From the NCBI GenBank assembly GCA_021799085.1, contig JAJZBD010000003.1, positions 62,001 through 126,000 on the forward strand: a stretch of DNA of 64,000 bases. The letters are read 5' to 3'. Positions 27,758 through 37,962 of the stretch are shown here, piece by piece. This DNA comes from Nanobdellota archaeon. Lineage in GTDB: Archaea; Nanobdellota; Nanobdellia; Parvarchaeales; Parvarchaeaceae. Position 1 is the first letter of the stretch. Each line of letters starts with the position of its first letter. Below the pieces are notes generated by a model that was not told the origin of the DNA, did no database searches, and saw only the letters and a list, made by a program, of their open reading frames with translations. Made by a program: the position numbers and the translations under genes.

Positions 27758-28077
27758 AAAACGCAACTGACCTTTTTTTTGATGCATTCGCAAACAAAAA
27801 CAGGTTCAATATACTTATGCAGCTGAGAAACAAAGAAATGTGTGCAGGAGACCTTCAAAAAACTCTGGGTGTGGAGCAGACTAACTTATCGCATGATCTA
27901 AAATGTCTACTTAACTGTAAGTTCATAAGCGTAAGAAAGGAGGGAAGAAAAAGAGTTTACAAAATAAACAATGAAACCAATGAACTAGTTGACGAAGTAG
28001 CGAAGCATGTTAAAAACTATGAAACTTACTTGAAGAAATGCGGTATACTGAAGGAGGAAAAAAATGGAAGAATATGA
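27754..28077 (+). CDS. ArsR-family winged-HTH metal-responsive regulator
   Basis: ANKNRFNILMQLRNKEMCAGDLQKTLGVEQTNLSHDLKCLLNCKFISVRKEGRKRVYKI. Confidence 0.82.
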   Translation: MKNATDLFFDAFANKNRFNILMQLRNKEMCAGDLQKTLGVEQTNLSHDLKCLLNCKFISVRKEGRKRVYKINNETNELVDEVAKHVKNYETYLKKCGILKEEKNGRI

Positions 28078-29479
28078 GTATGCAATAATAGGGCAAGGGG
28101 CTGCTGCATTCGCTGCAGCGTTGAAGGCAGATGAAGCAGGAATAAAGACGGTAATGATAGGAAAGAATGAAACTAAGGGAACATTACTGGGTGGAACTTG
28201 TGTAAATGTAGGATGCGTTCCCAGTAAACGACTGATAACAGTAGGAAATTTGCTAGATAATATGAATAAAAAGAGATTTGATGGTTTATATTATTCCACA
28301 AAGGTAGAAAACTTCAATAAGATAATGCAGGATAAGGAATTTCTTGTTGGAAGCATGCGCTTTTCAAAATACCAAAAAGTCCTCGGCAAACTTAAAAACG
28401 TAAAATACATCAATGGCTTTGCAAGCTTAAAGGATAAGAACACCGTGATTGTCAATGGTCAGGAGATAAAGGCAAAGAAGATACTTATAGCAACGGGCGC
28501 AAGGGCCAAGGTACCTGAAATAGACGGAATAGAAAAAGTAAAGTACCTAACAAATGAAGAGGCTCTTTCAATAAAAAAGCTGCCAAAATCTATAATCGTT
28601 GTAGGGGGGAGAGCTCTCGGCCTTGAATTTGCAGAGATGTTTGCACATTTTGGTGTAAAGGTAACTCTGCTGCAGAGAAGCGAAAGAATACTGCCAAACT
28701 GGGAGCCTCAAGTGAGCTACTACCTTGAGCAGTACCTGAAAGAAGAAGGCGTAAACATAATAACAAACGCAAAAATAGACAAAGTTTCAAAATCTCAAGA
28801 AGCCGTAAAAGTTTACTTTTCAGTAAAGGGAAAAGAACAGGAAGTTAAAGCAGATGAAATATTACTGGCTACAGGAAGAACTCCAAACATAGAAAAATTA
28901 AATTTAAATAAGGTGGGAATAAAATTAAACGAAAATAGCTTCATAAAAATAGACAAGTACATGGAAACCTCTGTCAAGGGAATATATGCTGCAGGTGATG
29001 TAACCGGAGAGCCTATGCTAGAAGCATTGGCCGCTGCAGAAGGCAACAAGGCAACTGTGAATGCATTTAGTGATAAAAAATTAGCAATAGACCTAAATTC
29101 TGTACCTTCTGCCGTTTTTACATTTCCAGAAGCGGCAAGAGTAGGCTTAACGGATGAGGAAGCAAATGGCAAAGGCATAAGATGTGCTTGCAGGCCGGTA
29201 TTGTTCAAGGATTTGGCAAAGGCAGGCATAATAAAGGACACTAGAGGATTGATAAAAATGGTAATAAATGCCAAGACAAAACGCATATTGGGTGTAGAGA
29301 TAGTAGGGGAAAATGCTGCAGATTTAATACATGAAGCAGTATTGGCGGTAAAATTCAAGCTTACAATAGATGATATAATCGACACTGTGCACATGTTCCC
29401 GACACTAAGCGAGATAATGAAGCTAGGGGCTTTGTCATTTTATCACAATGTAGAGGATTTAAGCTGCTGTAGTGAATAG
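28064..29479 (+). CDS. merA: Mercuric reductase-like FAD disulfide oxidoreductase
   Basis: LLGGTCVNVGCVPSKR, IVVGGRALGLEFAEMFAHFGVKVTLLQR, IYAAGDVTGEPMLEALAAAEG, C-terminal vicinal CC in LSCCSE. Confidence 0.8.
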   Translation: MEEYEYAIIGQGAAAFAAALKADEAGIKTVMIGKNETKGTLLGGTCVNVGCVPSKRLITVGNLLDNMNKKRFDGLYYSTKVENFNKIMQDKEFLVGSMRFSKYQKVLGKLKNVKYINGFASLKDKNTVIVNGQEIKAKKILIATGARAKVPEIDGIEKVKYLTNEEALSIKKLPKSIIVVGGRALGLEFAEMFAHFGVKVTLLQRSERILPNWEPQVSYYLEQYLKEEGVNIITNAKIDKVSKSQEAVKVYFSVKGKEQEVKADEILLATGRTPNIEKLNLNKVGIKLNENSFIKIDKYMETSVKGIYAAGDVTGEPMLEALAAAEGNKATVNAFSDKKLAIDLNSVPSAVFTFPEAARVGLTDEEANGKGIRCACRPVLFKDLAKAGIIKDTRGLIKMVINAKTKRILGVEIVGENAADLIHEAVLAVKFKLTIDDIIDTVHMFPTLSEIMKLGALSFYHNVEDLSCCSE

Positions 29480-29485
29480 ACAAGA

Positions 29486-30412
29486 TTAGTTTACTACGTC
29501 TTCTAACAGCTCTATATAGGGCTCATCACTCGATATCCTTATTTTTGAATTCAAGGGTATGAGCATTTGGTCATCACCATGTCCAAATGGCAATCCATAC
29601 AATGATGGCTTTTTCAGATCCAGCATGTAATCCTCTATTATTTCCTCCATTGAAGGTAGAACCTCTTCTGACTTTGGTATATCTGTAAAATCACCGAATA
29701 CAAAGCCGTTGAATTTATCAAGCGCTTTTGCAAGCTTCAACCTGAAAAGATACCTGTCGACGTCACCAGAGGTAGTGGCTATGTCCTCAAAAAATGCTAT
29801 CTTTCCCCTAGTGTCAGGCATGTAATCTGTTCCTATCAACGAAGCGAACAAGGATATGTTCGTTCCCTCGCTTATGCCTTCAATCTTGCCTGGAACTATG
29901 TATTTAACAACTCTGTTTATGTTGCTTGCTATGTCTTTTGACTCCCCTTTCAATACTGAAAGCACATTTTGAAATGAAGGCTTTCGCATTTCGTCTGCAT
30001 CCACACCAGGCATTGGCCCGTGAAACGTAATCAAGCCAGTTAATTTATGTATTGCTAGGTGCAAAGCCGTTATGTCACTGTACCCTACAAAGATTTTTGG
30101 GTGCGATTTTATAGCATCATAATCTATCTCTGACAGTATCCTCATTGAGCCATACCCTCCTCTTGCACAGAATACCGCATCTACAGAATCGTCTTTAAAT
30201 GCATTGTTAAGCTCTGCAGCCCTGTCCTTATCGGGAGCTGCCAAATCTGCCCTCTGGACTAATCTTCGCAGATTTTCCCCTAGTGATACCCTAAAACCGA
30301 ACTTCTTGAGGAGAGATATGCTGGTTGACAGCACTTTCAAGTCGGGTGGGCTGGCGGGAGCGATTATCTTTATGTTTGCATTTGCCTTTAATTTTGGTGG
30401 TTTTATTGTCAT
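29486..30412 (-). CDS. S66-family peptidase (LD-carboxypeptidase/MccF-like)
   Basis: KIIAPASPP, FCARGGYGSMRILSEIDYD, FVGYSDITALHLAIHKLTGLITFHGPM, GFVFGDFTD. Confidence 0.9.
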   Translation of the reverse strand: MTIKPPKLKANANIKIIAPASPPDLKVLSTSISLLKKFGFRVSLGENLRRLVQRADLAAPDKDRAAELNNAFKDDSVDAVFCARGGYGSMRILSEIDYDAIKSHPKIFVGYSDITALHLAIHKLTGLITFHGPMPGVDADEMRKPSFQNVLSVLKGESKDIASNINRVVKYIVPGKIEGISEGTNISLFASLIGTDYMPDTRGKIAFFEDIATTSGDVDRYLFRLKLAKALDKFNGFVFGDFTDIPKSEEVLPSMEEIIEDYMLDLKKPSLYGLPFGHGDDQMLIPLNSKIRISSDEPYIELLEDVVN

Positions 30413-30482
30413 GTTATAAGGAGAAGATTGTAAAATTAAAGCTTTTTATAATAGATATTTTCTTAGAAGACTTTAAGATTAT

Positions 30483-31697
30483 ATGCAAACCTTAATACTG
30501 GCAGCCGGTGAATCATCGAGATTTTGGCCTTTTTCCGAGATTTGCCACAAGTCACTTTTGAAAGTGGGAAACAAAACACTGCTTGAACAGACTTTGGAAG
30601 GCTTGAAAGGCAGTGAAATCATACTTATTGTAAACCCAAAAACGCAATTAAGCGATGAAATCACAAAAAATAAGAACATAAAAATAGTAATGCAAGAAGA
30701 ACCTAAAGGCATGGCAGATGCAATATTAAGGTCAAAATCTGCAGTAAAAGGGGATTTCCTAGTTATAATGCCTTATTACGTAAACATAAAGGATTACCTT
30801 CCAAAGTTAAACAAGGTAAACGCACCTGCAGTGGCAGTAAAAAAATATGAGGAAGGAGATGAAAAAACGCACGGGATTGCAAAGATAGAGAAAAACAAGA
30901 TAGTAGAGGTTAGAGAAAAGGAAAAATTTGAAGGAGCCAATTATTCTATCGTTGGGATGTATAAGCTTAATAAAGAAATAATAGACCAACTGGAAAAAAC
31001 ACAAAACTCAGAATACCGGTTTGAGGATTTGCTTAATGAAATTGCAAAAACAAATGGATTAAATTACTTTGAAGCAGAGGGCCTGCCATCCTTGAAGTAT
31101 GTAAGCGATTTGCTTTTAATTAAAAAATTCATTTATTCAAACATAAAACAAAAAAAGAAAGACATAAAGCCTGCAAAGAAAAACAACGTGTTTATTGAAA
31201 ATTCCGTGATACTTGGAAAAAACGTTAAGATAGGCAATAATGTGTCAATAAAAGGTGAAACATATATAGGAGATAATTCGTTCATAGGCGACAACTCATT
31301 GATAAGAGACAGCATAATCGGGGAAAACACTGAAATAGGCTTTGGAACAGAGATTGCAAGATCAATAATAATGGATAATACACACATACATAGTGGCTTC
31401 GTAGGGGACAGCATAATAGGACAGAACTGCCGTCTTGGAGCCAATTTCCTAACTGGAAACAGAAGAATTGACAGAAAAAGTATAAAAATAGAAATCAAAG
31501 AAGGATATGACACGGGATTAACACACTTGGGAGTAATAATGGGTTACAATGTAAAGACAGGAATAAACACATCGGTTATGCCTGGCACATTAATAGGAAA
31601 CAATTCGATTATAGGATCTAATACTGAAATTAAAGGAAGGGTAGGCTCCAATAAACTGGTTTACAGTAAAAAAGAAAACGCGGAAAAAGACATATGA
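30483..31697 (+). CDS. Sugar-1-phosphate nucleotidyltransferase with left-handed beta-helix domain (GlmU-like)
   Basis: LILAAGESSRFWPFSEICHKSLLKVGNKTLLEQTL; hexapeptide-type repeats VILGKNVKIGNNVSIKGETYIGDNSFIGDNSLI. Confidence 0.85.
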   Translation: MQTLILAAGESSRFWPFSEICHKSLLKVGNKTLLEQTLEGLKGSEIILIVNPKTQLSDEITKNKNIKIVMQEEPKGMADAILRSKSAVKGDFLVIMPYYVNIKDYLPKLNKVNAPAVAVKKYEEGDEKTHGIAKIEKNKIVEVREKEKFEGANYSIVGMYKLNKEIIDQLEKTQNSEYRFEDLLNEIAKTNGLNYFEAEGLPSLKYVSDLLLIKKFIYSNIKQKKKDIKPAKKNNVFIENSVILGKNVKIGNNVSIKGETYIGDNSFIGDNSLIRDSIIGENTEIGFGTEIARSIIMDNTHIHSGFVGDSIIGQNCRLGANFLTGNRRIDRKSIKIEIKEGYDTGLTHLGVIMGYNVKTGINTSVMPGTLIGNNSIIGSNTEIKGRVGSNKLVYSKKENAEKDI

Positions 31698-32614
31698 AAA
31701 CAGTAACTATAATAGGTGGAAGCGGAGCAAGAAACACATTGAAAGCACTTAGAAAGATAAAGAACATAAAAATAAACAATATAGTTACTATGTTTGATTC
31801 CGGAGGATCTACCGGCTACTTAAGGAAAAAGTTTGGGATCTATGCCCTTGGGGATTTAAGGGACAGGATACTTGCAGTTTCTGAAAATGAGGCCTTAAGG
31901 GATATAAGTTCGCAGAGAATAGAAATGGAAGGAATAAATCACAATGTCGGAAATTTATTGCTTTACAGCCTTGTAAAGGAATACGACAAAGATTATTTGA
32001 AAATAGCCAAGGGCATATTCAAGACTCCTAAAAACATAGATTTTATACCAATTGTTGATGACATAAAATGCTCTGCAAACCTTGTCATAAAAACCGATGG
32101 AGGGGACCTACTGGGGGAAGACAGCCTAGACAGAAATTCAAACAAAGAGCTAAAAATAAAGGGTGTAAAACTTGATAAAAAAGTCATGATAAGCAGATTG
32201 GCAGCCGATTCCATATTAAAGTCTGATTTTCTCATTTTCGGGCCAGGAGATGTATATTCGTCAATACTGCCGAATACTTTGGTAGACGGTTTTGATGACA
32301 CAATTGCCAAATCAAAAGCCAAGAAGATACTTATTGTAAATATAATGAACAAAAAGTCAGAAACTAATGGATTTAAGGCATCGGATTTTGTAAAGATTTT
32401 TGAGGAGAGGGGGATAAAAATAGACTATATACTTGTAAACAATAAAGTTATGCCAATAAAAAACATAAAGGGAAAGTACGGAAATTTCTCCGGCTGGGTT
32501 GAGAATGACCTATTGGACAAAAGAGTTATAATGGGAGATTTTATAAATGAGAGCATACCTTATGAACATGACCCTGAGAAAATACTGGTTTCATTAAAGA
32601 GGATTATAAAGTAA
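31694..32614 (+). CDS. YvcK/CofD-like protein
   Basis: IIGGSGARNTLKALRKI, TMFDSGGSTGYLRKKFGIYALGDLRDRILAVSE, NHNVGNLLLYSL, FGPGDVYSSILPNTLVDGF. Confidence 0.8.
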   Translation: MKTVTIIGGSGARNTLKALRKIKNIKINNIVTMFDSGGSTGYLRKKFGIYALGDLRDRILAVSENEALRDISSQRIEMEGINHNVGNLLLYSLVKEYDKDYLKIAKGIFKTPKNIDFIPIVDDIKCSANLVIKTDGGDLLGEDSLDRNSNKELKIKGVKLDKKVMISRLAADSILKSDFLIFGPGDVYSSILPNTLVDGFDDTIAKSKAKKILIVNIMNKKSETNGFKASDFVKIFEERGIKIDYILVNNKVMPIKNIKGKYGNFSGWVENDLLDKRVIMGDFINESIPYEHDPEKILVSLKRIIK

Positions 32615-32679
32615 TTTTATTTTACAGTAGCAATATAGAATTAATTAAAGTTTATTAACCCATAAATGTAGCTATTAAT

Positions 32680-33189
32680 ATGGCAATCAGTGTTTATGTA
32701 TTCAAGGAAGGAAACTATTACAGAAACCTGTATGACATTATAGAGGAGAATCGGGAAAAAGACATTATAATAATTACCACAAACAAACCTGCAAATATGA
32801 TTTTAAATGAGATAAAGCGGGAGAAGATAAAGATACAAAACCTTTTCTTTATAGACACTATATCTAAATACCTAGGAAAAACGGACATAAACCAAAATGA
32901 TAATGTTGTATACATAGATGACCCTGCTAATTTAACTGAGATTGGGATAGTAGCCAAACTAAGCATAGAAAAAATAAAGGGAAAGAAAATGCTTATATTC
33001 GATTCACTAACGACATTGTCTTTGTACAATTCGTCCAAAAACTTGGTTAGGTTTTATAATTTCTTCTTTCAATTGTCAAGATTAAACCAGATAGAGACCA
33101 TAGTTATAGCTTTGGAATCAGATATCGATAAGGAAATATTAAACAACATAAACGGATTGGTTGATGAGGTAAAAACATATGGTAAATAA
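32680..33189 (+). CDS. RAD55/KaiC-like protein lacking Walker A
   Basis: LFFIDTISKYLG, NVVYIDDPANLTEIGIVAKLSIEKIKGKKMLIFDSLTTLSLYNS resemble the second half of RAD55-like ATPases. Confidence 0.5.
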   Translation: MAISVYVFKEGNYYRNLYDIIEENREKDIIIITTNKPANMILNEIKREKIKIQNLFFIDTISKYLGKTDINQNDNVVYIDDPANLTEIGIVAKLSIEKIKGKKMLIFDSLTTLSLYNSSKNLVRFYNFFFQLSRLNQIETIVIALESDIDKEILNNINGLVDEVKTYGK

Positions 33190-33553
33190 TCTATTAGTCA
33201 TTCTCATAGTCTCATTCATTGTGCTTGCAATACAGATATTTTCATCCTTTGTTGCCTATGACATATACAAATTTAACAGAAACAGAAAAGGATGGATAGG
33301 AGTTATACTTGGAAATGCATTTATAGCATCGCAGGATTTCATATTTATTTTATACCTTAAGTACTCGAACATATACAGTTTAAACATAATTTCCGGATTC
33401 GTATTTATCCTGCTTCCATTGGCGATATCTATATTTTTGCTTATAGGGTTCTTAAGCATGAGGAAAAGCTTCATAAAATTCGATTTGTTAAGCAAAGAAA
33501 CCTTGTCTAAAATAAAAAATGTGAATAAAAGAAAAAACAAGAAGAGAAAATAA
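33179..33553 (+). CDS. Hypothetical membrane protein
   Basis: TM segments at the N-terminus and C-terminal half; Lys/Arg-rich tail. Confidence 0.5.
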   Translation: MVNNLLVILIVSFIVLAIQIFSSFVAYDIYKFNRNRKGWIGVILGNAFIASQDFIFILYLKYSNIYSLNIISGFVFILLPLAISIFLLIGFLSMRKSFIKFDLLSKETLSKIKNVNKRKNKKRK

Positions 33554-33600
33554 ATATTCTAATATAAAAATTATTTAAACTTAAAAAACATAAAACGAAT

Positions 33601-34014
33601 ATGGAATTAGAAGAAATTATTGGAAAAGTTATTAGCAAAGGTACAGAGTTATGGGAGCCATTAGTTCCAGATGCTGTTTTTTATGGTGTTTTGATTTATG
33701 ATAATGAAATAGCGAAGTCTCTTAAAAAAATGCGTAGGAATAAAGAAAAGCTGAATTTACTTTACAAAGAGGTAAACGCTAACTTATTTGTTATTGAAAA
33801 ACCTTACCATACTTTTTACAATTCCAATACTCTAGTAAATATCTATATTCTGTCAAAAGAAAAAGACGGTGATATAAAACTTAAGAAGGAACGAATTAAG
33901 GATAAAGATTTGTATGATAAAGTTTATGAAATTTATAAAGAAGTGATAGATTCAAAAGGCGCCTGCATGCACGAAAATAACTGCCCAGTTTCTTATTTGA
34001 ATGAGCGTATTTAG
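33601..34014 (+). CDS. Hypothetical protein
   Basis: 137-aa ORF with upstream TA-rich region; no family recognised. Confidence 0.5.
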   Translation: MELEEIIGKVISKGTELWEPLVPDAVFYGVLIYDNEIAKSLKKMRRNKEKLNLLYKEVNANLFVIEKPYHTFYNSNTLVNIYILSKEKDGDIKLKKERIKDKDLYDKVYEIYKEVIDSKGACMHENNCPVSYLNERI

Positions 34015-34036
34015 AGAGATTGAAACGAAATATTGT

Positions 34037-35059
34037 TTAATAAACCTTTTCTGCAATCTCTTTTCCAACTTCAGAGCATTTCGCAGTTCCGCCAAGATCA
34101 TATGTAAGTACCTTTCCTTCTTTTAGGACCTTGTATACGGCAGATTCAACTGCCTTTCCAGCATCTTTGTAACCCATCCAGTCAAGCATCATCTTAACTG
34201 ACATTATCGTTCCTATTGGATTAACCTTGTCCATACCAGTATACTTTGGAACAGAACCATGAATAGGCTCAAACATTGCATACTTTTCTCCGATGTTTGC
34301 AGATGCTCCTGTGCCTATACCTCCGACAACCATTGCTGCTTCATCTGATATTATATCCCCAAAAAGATTTTCTGTGACTAATACATCATAAAATTCTGGT
34401 TGCTTTATAAACCACTGTGTTATAGCATCAACATGTGCATCATCTGCCTTAACATCCGGATGTTTCTTTGCCTCTTCGTAGAATATATCCTTAAACATGC
34501 CATCTGAGACCTTTAGCACATTGCCTTTGTGAACTAAGGTAACGTGCTTTTTCCTTCCTTCGGCTAAATTGAAAGCATATTTAACTATTCTTTCGCAGGC
34601 CTTTCGCGTAATTATCCTTAAGCCTACAGTAGTTTCCTGGTTTACCCTGAAATCCAGGCCGGAGTACATACCTTCAGTGTTTTCTCTAACTATGACCATG
34701 TCAACATTTGGCTTGATGCTTGGAACATTAGGCAAGGTTTTATTCGGCCTTACGTCTGCGTATAAATCAAAATATTTTCTTATGCCAACATTTGCACTTG
34801 GCAAAGAATTAGCGCCCTCTGGGGTAGTAGTAGGCCCTTTCAACACGCAGTCTGTGTTTTTAAGTATTTCAAGCGTTTCATTTGGCAAATTAGTACCGTA
34901 CTTCTCCACACTGTTTAACCCTGCCTGTGCAGGTACATACTCTATGTCAAGATTGAACTTGCTTTTTACAGCATCAAGAACAAAAAGAGCGGCATTCACA
35001 ACATCAGGACCAACTCCATCGCCCTTTATAACTGCTACTCTCCATTTTTTATTTTCCAT
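34037..35059 (-). CDS. Isocitrate/isopropylmalate dehydrogenase family protein, probably NAD(P)-isocitrate dehydrogenase
   Basis: AVIKGDGVGPDVV, VIVRENTEGMYSGLDF, TENLFGDIISDEAAMVVGGIGTGASANIG, FEPIHGSVPKYTG; overlaps aconitase gene. Confidence 0.88.
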   Translation of the reverse strand: MENKKWRVAVIKGDGVGPDVVNAALFVLDAVKSKFNLDIEYVPAQAGLNSVEKYGTNLPNETLEILKNTDCVLKGPTTTPEGANSLPSANVGIRKYFDLYADVRPNKTLPNVPSIKPNVDMVIVRENTEGMYSGLDFRVNQETTVGLRIITRKACERIVKYAFNLAEGRKKHVTLVHKGNVLKVSDGMFKDIFYEEAKKHPDVKADDAHVDAITQWFIKQPEFYDVLVTENLFGDIISDEAAMVVGGIGTGASANIGEKYAMFEPIHGSVPKYTGMDKVNPIGTIMSVKMMLDWMGYKDAGKAVESAVYKVLKEGKVLTYDLGGTAKCSEVGKEIAEKVY

Positions 35060-37814
35060 CCTTCAACATCCTCCTTATAACATAGTTTAACACTCCTTTA
35101 TCTCTATAGTAATCAAGTTCTATTTCTGAATCGATTCTTGCGATGACTTCTGTTTCCTTCCTGCTTCCATCTTGCATATAATAAACCATTTTCAAATGAT
35201 CCCTTGGCTTAAAAGTACTTGGTATCTCTATGCTTACAGGCTTTGAAAAGTCTATTTTAAGAGAGAATGCATCCTCTCCTTGTTTAAACTGCAGTGGAAG
35301 GATGCCCATTCCTACGAGATTGCTGCGGTGTATCCTTTCAAAGCTTTTTGCCACAACTGCTTTTACTCCCAATAACATCGGCCCCTTTGCGGCCCAATCC
35401 CTTGAACTGCCGCTTCCGTATTCTATGCCGGCAAAGACTACCAGAGGAGTATTATTTTCCTTATATTTCATTGCTGCGTCATAAATGAACATCTTTTCCT
35501 TTGAAGGCATGTAGATTGTGTAGCCTCCTTCAGTCCCTTCAACAAGAATGTTTTTAATTCTTGTATTTGCAAATGTTCCTCTCATCATAACCTCATGATT
35601 TCCACGTCTAGACCCATAAGTATTAAAATCCTCAAGCTTTACTCCATTTTTAAGTAGATATTCCCCTGCCGGGCTGTTTTTCGGTATGCTGCCTGCTGGT
35701 GATATGTGATCCGTTGAGATAGAATCGCCAAAAACTGCTAAAACGGTAGCATTCTCTATGGATTTTATTTCATTTTCCCTTTCAAGATCTATTTCATTAA
35801 AGAAGGGCGGCAAGCGTATGTATGTGCTTTCACTTTCCCAGTTATACAATAAACCGGTTGCGGACGGTAGTTCATTCCAGTATGGATTAACATCCTTTAA
35901 ATTGTCCTTGTATTTTTCCTTGAACTCCCCTGGTGACAAAACAGAATTAACTATCTTGTTTATCTCATCATTTGACGGCCAGATGTCTTTAAGATAAACG
36001 TCATTTCCATCGCTGCCCTTACCTAAAGGCTCTTTGCTTAAGTCCTTTAATATTGAACCTGCTATGCCAAATGCCACTACAAGCGGAGGAGACATAAGGT
36101 AATTGCCCTTAACTTCATTGTGTATCCTTGCTTCATAATTCCTGTTACCTGAAAGGACACTCGCAGTCATTATCCCATTTTCTTTTATTGAATTTGATAC
36201 CTCCGGAACTAAAGGACCACTGTTTCCTATGCATGTTGTGCAACCATACCCAACCAATGAATAACCCAATTGATCTAGATACTTATCCAAGCCTGCCTTT
36301 TCTAGGTATTCTGTAACTACTCTTGAGCCGGGTGCAAGACTTGTTTTCACTTTACGGTCTATTCTCAACCCTTTCTGAACAGCATTTCTTGCAAGCAATC
36401 CTGCAGCTATCATTGCAACTGGATTACTTGTATTGGTACAGCTAGTTATGGCTGATATTACTACGTCTCCATCAGAAAACTCCTCTTCCTTTCCATCGCT
36501 GAATTTTATCTTTACTTTTTTAATTTTCTTTTTATCCTCATTGAATTCTATTTTTTCCGGCTCAACGATATTGCTTTCTGTTCCCAACCTAATTTCTTCT
36601 TTACCTAACTTCTGCATTTTCCCATCATTTATGAAAGCATTTATGAATGTAGAAGGAACGTTTGAAAGGGAAACCGCCTGTTTTGGATTGCTTGGCCCCG
36701 AAACTGAAGGCTCAACTGTCTGTAGATCCAATTCAAGAACGTCAGAAAACTTTACCTTTGAATAATCAATGTTGAACATTTTCTGGCTTTCATAGTATTT
36801 TTTAACAAGATGTATCTGGCTATCGGACCTGCCTGTAGCTTTAAGATAATTAAGGGTTTCATCGTCAACCGGAAAGAAGGAGATAGTTGCTCCATATTCG
36901 GGGCACATATTAGAGATTGTTGCCCTGTCTGGCAATGAAAGTGAGTTTACGCCCTCTCCATAAAATTCTATAAACCAGCCAACCACTCCTTTCTCTCTGA
37001 ATTTCTTTGTAAGAGTAAGCGCGAGATCCATTGCTGTAACACCTTCATTGAGTTTTCCAGTTAGATGGACACCTAAAACCTTTGGAGTTGTGAAAGAAAC
37101 TGGTTGGTTAAGCAATGCCGCCTCTGCCTCTATGCCACCCACACCGAAGCCGACAATGCCTAAGCCATCGATCATCGTTGTATGCGAGTCGGTTCCTACC
37201 AACGTATCTGGATAAGCAACATTTGATTTGCTGTCAAGATGTACGACTTCACCAAGATATTCTAAATTAACTTGATGACATATTCCGGCGGAAGGTGGAA
37301 AGACATTGAATGACTTAAAGGCCTGACTGGCCCATTTCAAAAGCTTGTACCTCTCTTTGTTCCTTTCTACTTCCTTTTCTTGGTTTATCTTAAACGAATC
37401 TTCTGTACCAAAGGAATCTATTTGAACGGAATGGTCAATTATTAAGTCCACCTTCATCAATGGCTCTACTAAAGCCGAATCCTTTCCTTTTTTTGAAACG
37501 TAATCGCGGATTGCTGCAATATCAACAACTGCTGGCACGCCGGTAAAATCCTGCATTAATACTCTTGAAACCTTAAATGGAACATCATTGTCATTTGGAT
37601 TAGAAGGATCCCAATTTGCAATGTTTTCTACGTCTTTTTCTTTAACGCTTTTTCCATCCACATTTCTAAGAAGAGACTCCAGAACTATTCTGACAGAAAA
37701 AGGCAAACTTGAAATGTTATAACCTGATTCTTCTAATTTTGGTAACGAATAATATTTTATTTTTTTGCCGTTTAAATCAAACTCAGATAATGTATCCTGC
37801 AGATTTATTTCCAC
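35049..37814 (-). CDS. acnA: Aconitate hydratase (AcnA type)
   Basis: TLVGTDSHTTMIDGLGIVGFGVGGIEAEA, AITSCTNTSNP, GYGCTTCIGNSGPL, FAGIEYGSGSSRDWAAKGP. Confidence 0.96.
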   Translation of the reverse strand: MEINLQDTLSEFDLNGKKIKYYSLPKLEESGYNISSLPFSVRIVLESLLRNVDGKSVKEKDVENIANWDPSNPNDNDVPFKVSRVLMQDFTGVPAVVDIAAIRDYVSKKGKDSALVEPLMKVDLIIDHSVQIDSFGTEDSFKINQEKEVERNKERYKLLKWASQAFKSFNVFPPSAGICHQVNLEYLGEVVHLDSKSNVAYPDTLVGTDSHTTMIDGLGIVGFGVGGIEAEAALLNQPVSFTTPKVLGVHLTGKLNEGVTAMDLALTLTKKFREKGVVGWFIEFYGEGVNSLSLPDRATISNMCPEYGATISFFPVDDETLNYLKATGRSDSQIHLVKKYYESQKMFNIDYSKVKFSDVLELDLQTVEPSVSGPSNPKQAVSLSNVPSTFINAFINDGKMQKLGKEEIRLGTESNIVEPEKIEFNEDKKKIKKVKIKFSDGKEEEFSDGDVVISAITSCTNTSNPVAMIAAGLLARNAVQKGLRIDRKVKTSLAPGSRVVTEYLEKAGLDKYLDQLGYSLVGYGCTTCIGNSGPLVPEVSNSIKENGIMTASVLSGNRNYEARIHNEVKGNYLMSPPLVVAFGIAGSILKDLSKEPLGKGSDGNDVYLKDIWPSNDEINKIVNSVLSPGEFKEKYKDNLKDVNPYWNELPSATGLLYNWESESTYIRLPPFFNEIDLERENEIKSIENATVLAVFGDSISTDHISPAGSIPKNSPAGEYLLKNGVKLEDFNTYGSRRGNHEVMMRGTFANTRIKNILVEGTEGGYTIYMPSKEKMFIYDAAMKYKENNTPLVVFAGIEYGSGSSRDWAAKGPMLLGVKAVVAKSFERIHRSNLVGMGILPLQFKQGEDAFSLKIDFSKPVSIEIPSTFKPRDHLKMVYYMQDGSRKETEVIARIDSEIELDYYRDKGVLNYVIRRMLKDGK

Positions 37815-37962
37815 TTTAATAAGAGGTAATTATTAAATTTAAACGTTAGCATAAATAAGTTTAGTTATATACGTTAAAATTACAAAATTTTATGACTTAA
37901 TTTAATTGGTTGATAGATAACGATTTGCTAATTATCTTTTTACACGATTAGAATAAGGGACA

